From positions 1-42,962 of the forward strand of contig CAZRGV010000043.1 of NCBI GenBank assembly GCA_964599655.1: a stretch of 42,962 nt of DNA, read 5' to 3'. Below are positions 27,560 through 35,161 of the stretch, in pieces (the stretch's first letter is position 1; each line of letters begins with the position of its first letter). Made by a program: the position numbers and the translations under genes. The notes under the pieces are model-generated. The model did no database searches. It was given only the letters and a program-made list of their open reading frames with translations, and was not told the DNA's origin. The DNA is from CAZRGV01 sp964599655 (lineage in GTDB: Bacteria > Planctomycetota > Planctomycetia > Isosphaerales > Isosphaeraceae).

Positions 27560-28270
27560 TCAACGCGCCCCCGAGGGCTGGTGTTGGGTCACCTCCGACA
27601 GATCGAAGTGCGGCGATGGGATCGCGCCGGGACCGGAGACCGCCTCGGTGAGCAGGAACGGCGCGACGCCCCGGTGCACCTTCTGATCGACCTCGGCGAA
27701 TCCGGCCTGCTCCATCAAGGAGCGAACCCGCGCGCGGGAGGCGTGGTGGACCGCCCCCTCGACGCTCGCGACGCAGACATCGTAGATGAACCAGCCGTGG
27801 AGGGCGTCTCGGTCGCCGGCGACGGGGATGAGGCTGCCCCCCGGTCGGAGCACCCGGCGCATCTCGGCGATCGCCCGGTCCTGATGGGGATAGTGGTGGA
27901 AGCTGTTGGCGCAGGTCACCACGTCGAACGAGCCGTTGGAAAAGGGTAGCCGCTCGCTATCGCCCTGCACGGGGGTCACGTTCCCGGCCAGTCGCTTCCA
28001 GCGCTCGGCCCCCTTGGTCAGCATGCCGGCGACGAGATCGACTCCCCACACCTTCGCTCCAGGTAGCGATTCCCGGATGCGAGCGGCGAACAGCCCCGTG
28101 CCGCAGCCGACGTCGAGCACCTTCAGCGGGCGATCGCCGAAGCGGGCCTTGATCCGTCCAAGGATGGCCCGGTGCGACGGGCCGAACAGGAGCCACTGGA
28201 GGATGCAGCGGTCGTAGCTCTCGCTCCAGCGGGTGAATTCGTGGGTTGCCTGCTGCTTGTCGTAGCCCAT
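27560..28270 (-). CDS. Class I SAM-dependent methyltransferase (UbiE/methyltransferase 11 type)
   Basis: 236 residues. SAM motif I is VLDVGCGTGLFAARI at about 50-64, acidic residue loop VDLVAGMLTKGAERW, motif II SFDVVTCANSFHHYPHQDRAI, and post-II LRPGGSLIPVAGD. Substrate unknown; related proteins methylate quinones, lipids or arsenic. The start has GGAGG six bases upstream. It borders an AT-richer region on its upstream side and is convergent with the COG2509 flavoprotein. Confidence 0.88.
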   Translation of the reverse strand: MGYDKQQATHEFTRWSESYDRCILQWLLFGPSHRAILGRIKARFGDRPLKVLDVGCGTGLFAARIRESLPGAKVWGVDLVAGMLTKGAERWKRLAGNVTPVQGDSERLPFSNGSFDVVTCANSFHHYPHQDRAIAEMRRVLRPGGSLIPVAGDRDALHGWFIYDVCVASVEGAVHHASRARVRSLMEQAGFAEVDQKVHRGVAPFLLTEAVSGPGAIPSPHFDLSEVTQHQPSGAR

Positions 28271-28318
28271 CGTGGCCTCCGTGCCATGTTCAGGATGCGG
28301 AACGATTCGGCGGTCCGG

Positions 28319-28651
28319 CTAAGGGTTAATAGATAGATAGGAATCTTGATGATATCCGCCAGCGGGACCAAATCCGTTGACGCTGCTGCTTGTCCAATCG
28401 TTTGACTGCCAGGCGAGATAGCGGCTGTTATGCCGAGTCTTAGAACCGATCGTATTGAACGCTGCCCGGGGCTTCTCCAGGATCAGAATGCGTGCCCTCG
28501 CTGCGCAGATGATCTCGACCAAGAAGGCATCACTCTTATCGAAAGGGAGATAGATCGGCCCACCGAAGTCAGGGGGCTTCCAAGCGATTCGGAGCGTCCC
28601 TGGTATGACTTCGGCTCTCTGAAGCGTTACTTTCTCTTTAGCGGCCCAGGG
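28319..28651 (-). CDS. Orphan open frame, possible C-terminal part of the adjacent secreted protein
   Basis: Reading on the minus strand, a 110-codon open stretch follows a TGA at 28652-28654. It contains KVTLQRAEVIPGTLRIAWKPPDFGG, then PIYLPFDKSDAFLVEIICAA and ends in GGYHQDSYLSINP. No ATG, GTG or good ribosome site is present; the only usual start is a TTG at 28522, which gives 67 residues. The frame is +1 relative to the 186-codon secreted gene that ends at 28638, so dropping one base in the GGG at about 28644-28646 would fuse the two (VSRLMTL then AAKEKVTLQ). Either a frameshift-split gene or a fortuitous frame; I do not recognise the sequence. Confidence 0.4.
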   Translation of the reverse strand, partial: PWAAKEKVTLQRAEVIPGTLRIAWKPPDFGGPIYLPFDKSDAFLVEIICAARARILILEKPRAAFNTIGSKTRHNSRYLAWQSNDWTSSSVNGFGPAGGYHQDSYLSINP

Positions 28652-29198
28652 TCATTAAGCGACTCACCTGAGGACCGTCCGAAAAACCCCCATTTGGTTG
28701 AACTTTGTAAATCATCGCTTCTACGCGATAAGATCTGGGAGGCAAAGGGACGCGAAAAGTATCAGCGAAGGTTGGCTCAAATTCAACGCCAGCGTCCAGG
28801 ACGAACATTTGATGGTCATATCGCCGCTCAAATAGGACTTTCTCGTTGGATGGATCGACCACGCGGGCAGACCATACAAATTTCCTGTTGGGTCGCGATT
28901 CATACATCCTAGCCGCCGCAGCGATACGCACCTTGTCTCCCTTCACCTGGATCGATACCAATCGCAAAGCGTGTCTGGCGAGTGGGGGATGACTGCGCGA
29001 ATGTTGTTTGGCGTCTCCAGGACGGCTGTCCCCTGTCGTGACGATGGGGGCCCCAGGGACTTTGACCGCAACATCGCGGATAGGAGGCGTTGCTTGCGGG
29101 CAAGCCCGTGTAGCCTGTACGATAAACGACGAAACGAGGAAAGAGCAGAGACCGACTATCGTTAGCCCCAAGGTCCTGGTGAGCGTCGCAAATCTCAT
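28638..29198 (-). CDS. Small secreted protein of unknown function
   Basis: 186 residues. A signal peptide is clear (LTRTLGLTIVGLCSFLVSSFIVQATRA), then a disordered stretch and a C-terminal part that looks like a single beta-sandwich domain: ALRLVSIQVKGDKVRIAAAARMY, KFVWSARVVDPSNEKVLFERR, ADTFRVPLPPRSYRVEAMIYK. No family is recognised. AGGAAAG is about six to seven bases upstream of the ATG. It lies in a visibly AT-richer region and follows a 62-residue open frame by 53 bases, which suggests a two-gene transcript. The open frame after its stop may be its displaced C-terminus. Confidence 0.6.
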   Translation of the reverse strand: MRFATLTRTLGLTIVGLCSFLVSSFIVQATRACPQATPPIRDVAVKVPGAPIVTTGDSRPGDAKQHSRSHPPLARHALRLVSIQVKGDKVRIAAAARMYESRPNRKFVWSARVVDPSNEKVLFERRYDHQMFVLDAGVEFEPTFADTFRVPLPPRSYRVEAMIYKVQPNGGFSDGPQVSRLMTLGR

Positions 29199-29251
29199 GG
29201 CAATCTTTCCTGCCTACCTAACCTGGTTTTCTTTTCAAGAAAATGCCTGGA

Positions 29252-29440
29252 TCAAAGCGGCGGCACATCAAATTCAACATCCACCGGATATATAATACTG
29301 TTTAAATCGCAGTCTCCATTTTCGTCTACAGGATAAACCGCTTGGTAAGCTTCATACAAAAAGTGCCGGATGGGCGAAATCGCCGCGGCGATCCCTAAAC
29401 CAGGGATAAGGGCGAACTGGCTGTACCGCTTGATCATCAT
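29252..29440 (-). CDS. Small orphan protein, 62 residues
   Basis: The ATG at 29440 (or 29437) opens a 62-codon frame: MMIKRYSQFALIPGLGIAAAISPI followed by an acidic C-terminus (VDENGDCDLNSIIYPVDVEF). The N-terminus could be a short hydrophobic segment. No SD motif is strong, but a promoter with TATAAT and TTGCAC lies about 65 bases upstream and points this way. No homologue is recognised. It precedes the 186-residue secreted protein by 53 bases. Confidence 0.45.
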   Translation of the reverse strand: MMIKRYSQFALIPGLGIAAAISPIRHFLYEAYQAVYPVDENGDCDLNSIIYPVDVEFDVPPL

Positions 29441-29738
29441 CGACGATGCTTCTAAAAATAAAAAGAAAGATTATATTAATTGCCGAAGTTCCGAACCATT
29501 CCTGATTATAACCCGTCCTCGAAAAGGGTGCAACAAGATTCTCACAGCAGTTTTCACGGTTCAAGGCAAGCGGACGCCCATTCGGATCAATTATCGGTCG
29601 AACCGGCGAACTCACCTTGACGCCCGCACACCGTTCAGTACGATAGGTGTTTCGCCAGCGAGGGATGGCGACCACGGTCTGACCGCGCTCGACGGCCGGG
29701 TCCTTGCGGGCTCGAAGACTTTCAGGTGCTTTACGGCG
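29441..29738. other. Intergenic region between the orphan frames and rplM
   Basis: About 300 bases. The left part is AT-rich and holds the minus-strand promoter. Open frames here on both strands lack ribosome sites and family matches. The plus-strand signals for rplM are not clear; AGGTG lies about 13 bases before its ATG. Confidence 0.5.
29505..29533 (-). promoter_or_regulatory. Sigma70-like promoter for the small-protein island
   Basis: On the minus strand, TTGCAC at 29533-29528 and a perfect TATAAT at 29510-29505 are separated by 17 bases. Transcription would start near 29498, about 58 bases before the ATG at 29440. A second TATAAT at 29475-29470 lacks a convincing -35 box. Confidence 0.5.
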
Positions 29739-30401
29739 ATGAACTGTTATCAGGCGAAAACGGGGCAACTGGCTCCCCAGTGGTACGTGATTGACGCGAC
29801 CGACCAGGTCGTGGGCCGGCTGGCCGCCCAGATCGCGCCGATCTTGATGGGCAAGCATCGACCGACCTACACGCCCCACGTCGATACCGGCGACTATGTC
29901 ATTGTGACGAACGTGGATAAGGTCGTTTTCACCGGCAACAAGTGGCAGCAGAAAGTCTACCAGCGGTACAGCGGGTATCCCGGCGGTCAGAAGGAAGAAG
30001 CGGCCTGGAAGCTGTTCGAGCGCCGGCCGGAGCAGATCCTCGAGCTGGCCATTCGCCGGATGATGCCCAAGAACAAGCTCGGCCGGCACATGATGGGCAA
30101 GCTGAAGCTCTTCGCTGGCCCGCAACATCCCCACCAGGCCCAGCAGCCGATTCCGCTGGAGCCTCGCGTCGGACGCCCCGCGTCGGCCGGTTTGCTGCTG
30201 GCGCCCGAACAGGTCGTCAACCCGCCGCGCCGCCGCAAGAAGCGGGTGAAGGCCGAGGGTGAGGCCGCCGTGGCCGAGGCCCCGCGGGCCGAGCCGCAAC
30301 TGCCGGCCCCCGAGGTCGAGGAACAGCTTCCGCCGCCGCCGGTCGAGGAACAGCTTCCGCCCCCTGAATCGGGCGCGGAGCCCCCGCCGACCCAGGTCTG
30401 A
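29739..30401 (+). CDS. rplM: 50S ribosomal protein L13 with long C-terminal extension
   Basis: 220 residues. The first ~145 residues are L13: WYVIDATDQVVGRLAAQIAPILMGKHRPTYTPHVDTGDYVIVTN, FTGNKWQQKVYQRYSGYPGG, ELAIRRMMPKNKLGRHMMGKLKLFAGPQHPHQAQQP. About 75 more residues follow: a basic stretch PPRRRKKRVKAEG, then a tail rich in Pro, Glu and Ala that includes PPPVEEQLPPP-type repeats. Ordinary bacterial L13 ends soon after HPHQAQQP at about 142-150 residues. ATG 29739 is the start nearest the L13 domain; its ribosome site is weak. It heads the rplM-rpsI pair. L13 sits on the large subunit and is an early assembly protein. Confidence 0.93.
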   Translation: MNCYQAKTGQLAPQWYVIDATDQVVGRLAAQIAPILMGKHRPTYTPHVDTGDYVIVTNVDKVVFTGNKWQQKVYQRYSGYPGGQKEEAAWKLFERRPEQILELAIRRMMPKNKLGRHMMGKLKLFAGPQHPHQAQQPIPLEPRVGRPASAGLLLAPEQVVNPPRRRKKRVKAEGEAAVAEAPRAEPQLPAPEVEEQLPPPPVEEQLPPPESGAEPPPTQV

Positions 30402-30418
30402 TCCGAGCCGCCGTTTCC

Positions 30419-30451
30419 GCCGGTCGTGGAGCTTCGGTGGGCCCGACCGGC
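30419..30451 (+). promoter_or_regulatory. Hairpin between rplM and rpsI
   Basis: GCCGGTCG (30419-30426) pairs with CGACCGGC (30444-30451) across a 17-base loop, in the 165-base rplM-rpsI spacer. It has no T tract and could be a partial attenuator or an RNA-processing site. Confidence 0.3.
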
Positions 30452-30566
30452 CTCCGGCCCAACCCGCAAGACGTTCCGACTCCCTCGAATCGACTCGAAT
30501 CGCCCCGAACCCTGGTGAGCGGGGCCTTGACCCAGGACTGACACAGGACAGGACCACGAGATCGCC

Positions 30567-30968
30567 ATGGCCACGGCCGAAAAAACCTACATCTGGGGCA
30601 CCGGACGGCGCAAGACCGCCGTGGCCCGCGTTCGGATTCGAGAAGGGACCGGCAAGTACCTGGTCAACGATCAGGAAGTCGACAACTACTTCCTTGAGGT
30701 TCCGCATCGGAGCGACGTCCGCGCTCCCCTGACGGCCACCGAGATGGCCGGACGCATCGACGTGTTCGTCAATGTCAAGGGTAGCGGCAAGAGCAGCCAG
30801 GCCGGCGCGGTCATGCTTGGTCTGGCCCGCGCCTTGAAGGAATACCGCTCCGACCTGGAAGAGGCCCTCCGCCACGGCGGCTACCTCACGCGCGACCCGC
30901 GGATGGTCGAGCGGAAGAAGTACGGCCACAAGAAGGCCCGCAAGAGCTTCCAGTTCAGCAAGCGCTGA
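30567..30968 (+). CDS. rpsI: 30S ribosomal protein S9
   Basis: 133 residues, full length. It shows the S9 signature GTGRRKTAVARVRI near the start, DVFVNVKGSGKSSQAGAVMLGLARAL in the middle and the conserved C-terminus DPRMVERKKYGHKKARKSFQFSKR, whose last Lys-Arg reaches the P-site tRNA. It follows rplM on the same strand as in most bacteria, here after a 165-base spacer. A strong hairpin terminator follows. Confidence 0.97.
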   Translation: MATAEKTYIWGTGRRKTAVARVRIREGTGKYLVNDQEVDNYFLEVPHRSDVRAPLTATEMAGRIDVFVNVKGSGKSSQAGAVMLGLARALKEYRSDLEEALRHGGYLTRDPRMVERKKYGHKKARKSFQFSKR

Positions 30969-31002
30969 GCGGGGCTCGGCCTCTCGATCCCATCGGAAAC
31001 CG

Positions 31003-31044
31003 AAAGACGGCAAGGTCCGGCCGGCGCGGGACCTTGCCGTCTTT
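31003..31044 (+). terminator. Strong rho-independent-type terminator after rpsI
   Basis: A perfect 16-bp inverted repeat (AAAGACGGCAAGGTCC with GGACCTTGCCGTCTTT) with a 10-base loop begins 34 bases after the rpsI stop. The right arm ends in TTT. Confidence 0.8.
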
Positions 31045-31167
31045 GCGTTGGAGAGTCGGATGATTCGGACAGCTCGGTAAACCGCACGCATATTAAGTTA
31101 AACAAATTTCAAGTTCACTTACCATCTTTTTATCGAATTCCTGCGTTTCCTAGAATTAGAATTCCTA

Positions 31168-32201
31168 TCAGGATTGGTACTGCTCTCGGAATTGCTCGAG
31201 GTTGGCGCGTCGGCCGAGCAGGACGATGCTGTCGCCGATGCCGAGGGGTTCGTTGCCCGAGGGGGGGAACTCGACGCGGCCGTCGGCCCGCTTGACGGCG
31301 ATGACGATCACGCCGGTGCGCCGGCCGATGTCGAGTTCTCGGAGCGTCAGGCCCGCGAATGGGCCTTGACGGCGACCTCGGACAACTCGATGGCCAGGCT
31401 GGAGCGGTGGGTCACCAGCTCGACGAACTCGACGGCACTCGGGTTGGTCAGGATCGAGAAGATCCGCTGCGCGCCGATGGCCGTGGGCAGAACGACGTGA
31501 TCGGCGCCGGCCTGCCGCAGCTTTTTCTGGGTGCTCGGCTGCTCGGCTCGGGCGACGATCTGGACGGTTGGGGCCATCTGGCGGGCCGTCAAGGTGATGA
31601 AGACATTGACGGCATCCGACGGAATGGCCGTGACGATCGCCTTGGCCCGGGTCAGTCCGGCCTCTTGGAGCACCTGCTCCTCGGTCGCGTCGCCGAAGAT
31701 GTAGAGCCAGCCTCGGCTCTCGATGTCGGCGACTTTTTCGGGGGCATGGTCGATCAGAACGAACGGCTCCTCGACGGCCGCCAGCTCGTGGCAGATCAGG
31801 CTGCCCATCCGGCCCATACCGGCGATGATCGTGTGGTTCTTGAGCCCTTCGATTTGCCGTCGCACGCGCTGATGTCCCAGGAAGCGTTGCAGTTCTTCTT
31901 CGGTAATGAAACTCAGAATGCCCGTGAGCAGGTAGCCGACCGCCACGTAACCGAACAGGATCACCAGCACCGTGTGAAGGCGGAGGCCGGCGGTGTCGAT
32001 TGGGTGAACCTCGGTGAAGCCGACGGTCGAGACGGTGATCGCGACCATGTAAAGCGCGTCACCGAAGCTCCACCCGAGGGTGACATAGCCGATCACTCCG
32101 AAGACCAGGACCGCCAGAAGAACGACCAGGCCGGTCAAGATGCGGCGGATGGCTCGCCGCCTGGATTCGTCCCGGCGTTTGCCGGACTGAGCCTCGGGCA
32201 T
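31168..32201 (-). CDS. Two-TM potassium channel with TrkA-N/RCK domains (frameshifted)
   Basis: An intact gene would encode about 344 residues. Two transmembrane helices (about 20-42 and 72-95) flank a pore loop with the filter segment TVGF at 59-62 (VSTVGFTEVHP). An RCK/TrkA-N domain follows with the nucleotide-binding pattern IIAGMGRMGSLIC and GDATEEQVLQEAG, then a helical region. The frame reading through this ends in KAHSRA and TGA at 31347-31349, but the next frame continues perfectly as GLTLRELDIGRRTGVIVIAV, ADGRVEFPPSGNEPLGIGDSI, VLLGRR and stops at 31168, which is a complete RCK-C domain. About one base is missing near 31350-31357. A sequencing error is more likely than decay, because the tail is fully conserved. 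Regulates K+ flow in response to ligands. Confidence 0.85.
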
Positions 32202-32339
32202 GGGTTGTGCGGGATTCGGCTCCGGCCCTCGAAAGGCGAGGAATCGTCTGGCACAAAAGTAGCCGAGTCATGCCGCCTTGGCAATCCGGCCCGTCGCGCG
32301 CCTGGCGATCGGAAGGACGAGGCCCGTTCGAACCGGAGA

Positions 32340-34130
32340 TCAGCGTGATGATGCGGTTCCGGTGGTCTCGGGTGCGCCCTCGATCCAGTGTACCACGCGA
32401 TCGGCCGGCAAGTCGGATCGGGCCTCGATTTGTCCCGAAGGCCAGCGGACCTCGACCCGGTCGACGCGATTGGCGGGACCGAGGCCGAGATGGATGCGAG
32501 GGTCGTGCGAGGAGAGATAGCTTCCACCGCTGTCGATCGATCGGATCAGGGTCTGGCGTCCGACGGTGACCGTGACCCGGGCGCCGATGGCGTCGGGATT
32601 GCGTCCCTGGCCTCGAAGGTCGAGCCCGAGGGAATGCCCACGTCGTGGCGACTCGTTCCAGAGGACGACGCTGGGGGCCCGGTGGTGGACGATCACGAGG
32701 TCGAGGTCGCCGTCGCCGTCGAGGTCGCCGCAGGCCAAGCCTCGTCCGCTGTGAAGCTGCTGGAAGTAGGGACCGGCGGTCGAGGTCACGTTGGCGAACC
32801 GGCCGTTTCCCTGGTTGTGCCAGAGCAAGGGGGGGTTGTCGATCGCGTAAGGCTGGCCGCGTTCCTGTCGGATGTGGCCGTTGGTGACCATCAGGTCGAG
32901 GCGGCCATCGAGGTCGAAGTCGGCCAGGGCGAGCCCCCAGCCGGTCAAGGGCTTGCTGTCGGTGCCGAGCCCGGACTGGAAGGTCTGGTCCTGGAAGTGG
33001 ATTCCGCCGCCGGGCAAGGCGAGGCCCCGCCAGAGCGTGTCGTGTTCACCGACGAAGTGGGTGATGATGACGTCGTGGATCGCGTCGCCGTCGGTGTCGC
33101 CGAGGGCGATGCCCATGTTGGCTTCGGGCTGCCCTTCGCCGTTGAGGGCCAGGCCCCAATCGTTGGCGACCTCTTCGAAGGTTCCGTCGCCCCGGTTGCG
33201 CCAGACGGCGTTCGCCTCGGCGTCGTTGGCGACGAGCAGGTCGGGGCGTCCGTCGCCGTCGAGGTCGGTGGCGAGGACGCCCATGCCCCGACCGGTTCCG
33301 GCCACGCCCGCCTGGTCGGTGACGTCGGTGAACCGGCCTTGGCCGTCGTTGCGATAGAGGACATCGGGCAGGCCGTCGAACTGGCCGGGAGGACCGTACT
33401 CGGGTCGTCCGTCGGCGTTGCGTTCGAAGGGGGCGTCGGCCGGGTTGAAGGCGAAGTAGTTGGCGACGAAGAGGTCGAGGTCGCCGTCGGCGTCGTAGTC
33501 GAGGAAGGCGGCGCCGAGGCTCCAGAGGGGACAGCCGACACCGGCTTCGGCGGTCGCGTCCGTGAACCGTCCGCCGTCGTTGCGCCAGAGGGTGTTGGTC
33601 CCGTAGCGGGTCACGTAGACGTCGGGATCACCGTCGCCATCGAAGTCGGCCACGGTCACTCCCTGACCGTATCCTTTGGAGGAAAGGCCCGCCTCGGTCG
33701 AGACGTCGTTGAAGCGGCCGTCGCCGTCGTTGCGGAGCAGCACATCGGCCGGCGGGTCGGTTCGAGAGCCGACCGGCAGGGGGACCCCTTGCGCGAAGAA
33801 GAGGTCAAGGTCGCCGTCGTGGTCGAAGTCGAGCAGTCCGACGCCACCGCCGGTGACCTCGACCGGCCAGGCGGAGCCGGACTCGCCCCGGTCGTAGCGG
33901 AAGGGGAGTTCCTGGGCTCGGAAGGCCAGGGGAGGGGCCTTGACCGTCGGCGTCTGGGCCTGGATCGCGCGGGCCGGGTCGATCGGTTCGGGGTTGGTCC
34001 TGGCGGTCACGAGGGGCTTTCTCGCCCCTGGGCTGGATTCGCGGGCGTCGCAGGCGAAGACGGCCAGAGCGAACAGGACGAGGAGCAGCTGGTGGGAAGG
34101 GGGCATCGCGCGGAATGGGGGCGTTCGCAT
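32340..34130 (-). CDS. Secreted FG-GAP repeat / ASPIC-UnbV protein (CRTAC1-like)
   Basis: 596 residues. The N-terminus is a signal with a near-lipobox Cys27 (ALAVFACDARE). Seven calcium-loop FG-GAP repeats are visible: DFDHDGDLD, DFDGDGDPD, DYDADGDLD, DLDGDGRPD, DTDGDAIHD, DFDLDGRLD and DLDGDGDLD. The C-terminal ASPIC/UnbV domain (IGARVTVTVGRQTLIRSIDSGGSYLSSHDPRIHLGLG, then VRWPSGQIEARSDLPADRV) is at about 510-580. It would form a beta-propeller on the cell surface or in the periplasm; a ligand is not known. It starts 14 bases after the stop of the ABC permease, so it is probably the third gene of that operon. ATG 34130 is used; 34106 is also possible. Confidence 0.88.
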   Translation of the reverse strand: MRTPPFRAMPPSHQLLLVLFALAVFACDARESSPGARKPLVTARTNPEPIDPARAIQAQTPTVKAPPLAFRAQELPFRYDRGESGSAWPVEVTGGGVGLLDFDHDGDLDLFFAQGVPLPVGSRTDPPADVLLRNDGDGRFNDVSTEAGLSSKGYGQGVTVADFDGDGDPDVYVTRYGTNTLWRNDGGRFTDATAEAGVGCPLWSLGAAFLDYDADGDLDLFVANYFAFNPADAPFERNADGRPEYGPPGQFDGLPDVLYRNDGQGRFTDVTDQAGVAGTGRGMGVLATDLDGDGRPDLLVANDAEANAVWRNRGDGTFEEVANDWGLALNGEGQPEANMGIALGDTDGDAIHDVIITHFVGEHDTLWRGLALPGGGIHFQDQTFQSGLGTDSKPLTGWGLALADFDLDGRLDLMVTNGHIRQERGQPYAIDNPPLLWHNQGNGRFANVTSTAGPYFQQLHSGRGLACGDLDGDGDLDLVIVHHRAPSVVLWNESPRRGHSLGLDLRGQGRNPDAIGARVTVTVGRQTLIRSIDSGGSYLSSHDPRIHLGLGPANRVDRVEVRWPSGQIEARSDLPADRVVHWIEGAPETTGTASSR

Positions 34131-34144
34131 GAGCCCGATCCCCG

Positions 34145-35161
34145 TCAGGTGCGGCGAACGCGGAACCGCTGGTTGAAGGCGACGGCCACGACGACCACGG
34201 TGCCGAGCACCAGGCCCTCGATCTGCGTGCTGTCGAGGAATCGAACCACGATGCCGGTTCCCTTGATGACGAGCTGGATCAGGATGACGCCGAGGACGGT
34301 CCCTCGGATCGAGCCGACGCCCCCCGAGAGGCTGCAACCGCCGACGACCGCGGCAGTGATGGCCTTCAACTCGTAGGCTTCCCCCATGTTCCAGGTGGCC
34401 TTGCCGGTGTTTCCGGCGAAGAGCAGGCCGCCCAGGGCCGAGAGCATCCCGGCCAGTCCGTAGGCGAAGGCCTTGAGGCGTCGGGTCGGGAGACCGCTGA
34501 GGCGGGCCGCCGACTCGTTGCCGCCGAGGGCATAAAGGTGCCGGCCGAGCACGGTGGAGCCCATCAGGATGATGAGGGCGAGCGTCAGGGCGACGAAGAT
34601 CGGCACCGTGACCATGTTGTCGGCCCCGAGAATCCGGAAGTTGGAGAAGGGGACGGTGATCGGGTCGCGGCTGATGATGTGTGCCGCGCTTCGGAGCCCG
34701 GCCATCGTGGCCAGGGTGGCGATGAAGGCGGGAAGCCGCAGCCGGTTGATGAGCAAGGTGTGCAGCAGTCCGATGGCCAGGCCCATCAAGAGCGTGAGCG
34801 TGACGGCGGCGAAGACGACGCCCAGGCCGATCGTTTCGCCGGTCGGCTCGGCGCCGGGGAGCCATTCCTTCATCAGCTTCGAGCCGACGACGGCGGCCAG
34901 GGCGACGACGGAACCGACCGAGAGGTCGATTCCGCCCGAGATGATGACCACCGTCGCGCCGAGCGAGAGCACGCCGTACAGGGCCGTGTCGTGCAGCAGG
35001 TTCGATAGGCTGTACGACGAGAAGAAGCCGTGCGACGGCTCCAGAACATAGATCAATGCCAAGGCGACAATGTTGGCGACGAGCAGGCCGAACTCGGGGG
35101 CTCGAACCACCTTGACCCACGCTGACTTGCCGGGTGCCTGGCCTCGACGCGGCTCACTCAT
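34145..35161 (-). CDS. ABC-type sugar transporter permease (ribose/xylose RbsC-like)
   Basis: 338 residues with about 8-10 hydrophobic helices. The BPD_transp_2 family pattern is clear: TVVIISGGIDLSVGSVVALAAVVGS, RLPAFIATLATMAGLRSAAHIIS and the EAA-like cytoplasmic loop RLSGLPTRRLKAFAYGLAGMLSALGGLLFA, then ELKAITAAVVGGCSLSGGVGSIRGT. Its ATG at 35161 overlaps the TGA of the substrate-binding protein as ATGA, so the two are translationally coupled. No ATPase gene (RbsA type) is found in this operon or window. An in-frame start at 35191 would extend the protein into the upstream gene. Confidence 0.93.
   Translation of the reverse strand: MSEPRRGQAPGKSAWVKVVRAPEFGLLVANIVALALIYVLEPSHGFFSSYSLSNLLHDTALYGVLSLGATVVIISGGIDLSVGSVVALAAVVGSKLMKEWLPGAEPTGETIGLGVVFAAVTLTLLMGLAIGLLHTLLINRLRLPAFIATLATMAGLRSAAHIISRDPITVPFSNFRILGADNMVTVPIFVALTLALIILMGSTVLGRHLYALGGNESAARLSGLPTRRLKAFAYGLAGMLSALGGLLFAGNTGKATWNMGEAYELKAITAAVVGGCSLSGGVGSIRGTVLGVILIQLVIKGTGIVVRFLDSTQIEGLVLGTVVVVAVAFNQRFRVRRT

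Noticed and set aside
28430..28912. Plus-strand frame of 160 codons over the small secreted gene
   Set aside because: No ribosome site or family pattern; the minus strand carries a clear signal peptide, and a promoter points that way. Not fully excluded.
29441..31091. Minus-strand open frame across rplM and rpsI into the AT-rich gap
   Set aside because: It is antisense to two ribosomal protein genes; the part in the gap (to about 29700) is protein-like in places but has no start or ribosome site.
32388..34376. Plus-strand frame opposite the FG-GAP gene
   Set aside because: Antisense of the DxDxDG repeats, giving an artificial Val/Glu/Gly repeat pattern.
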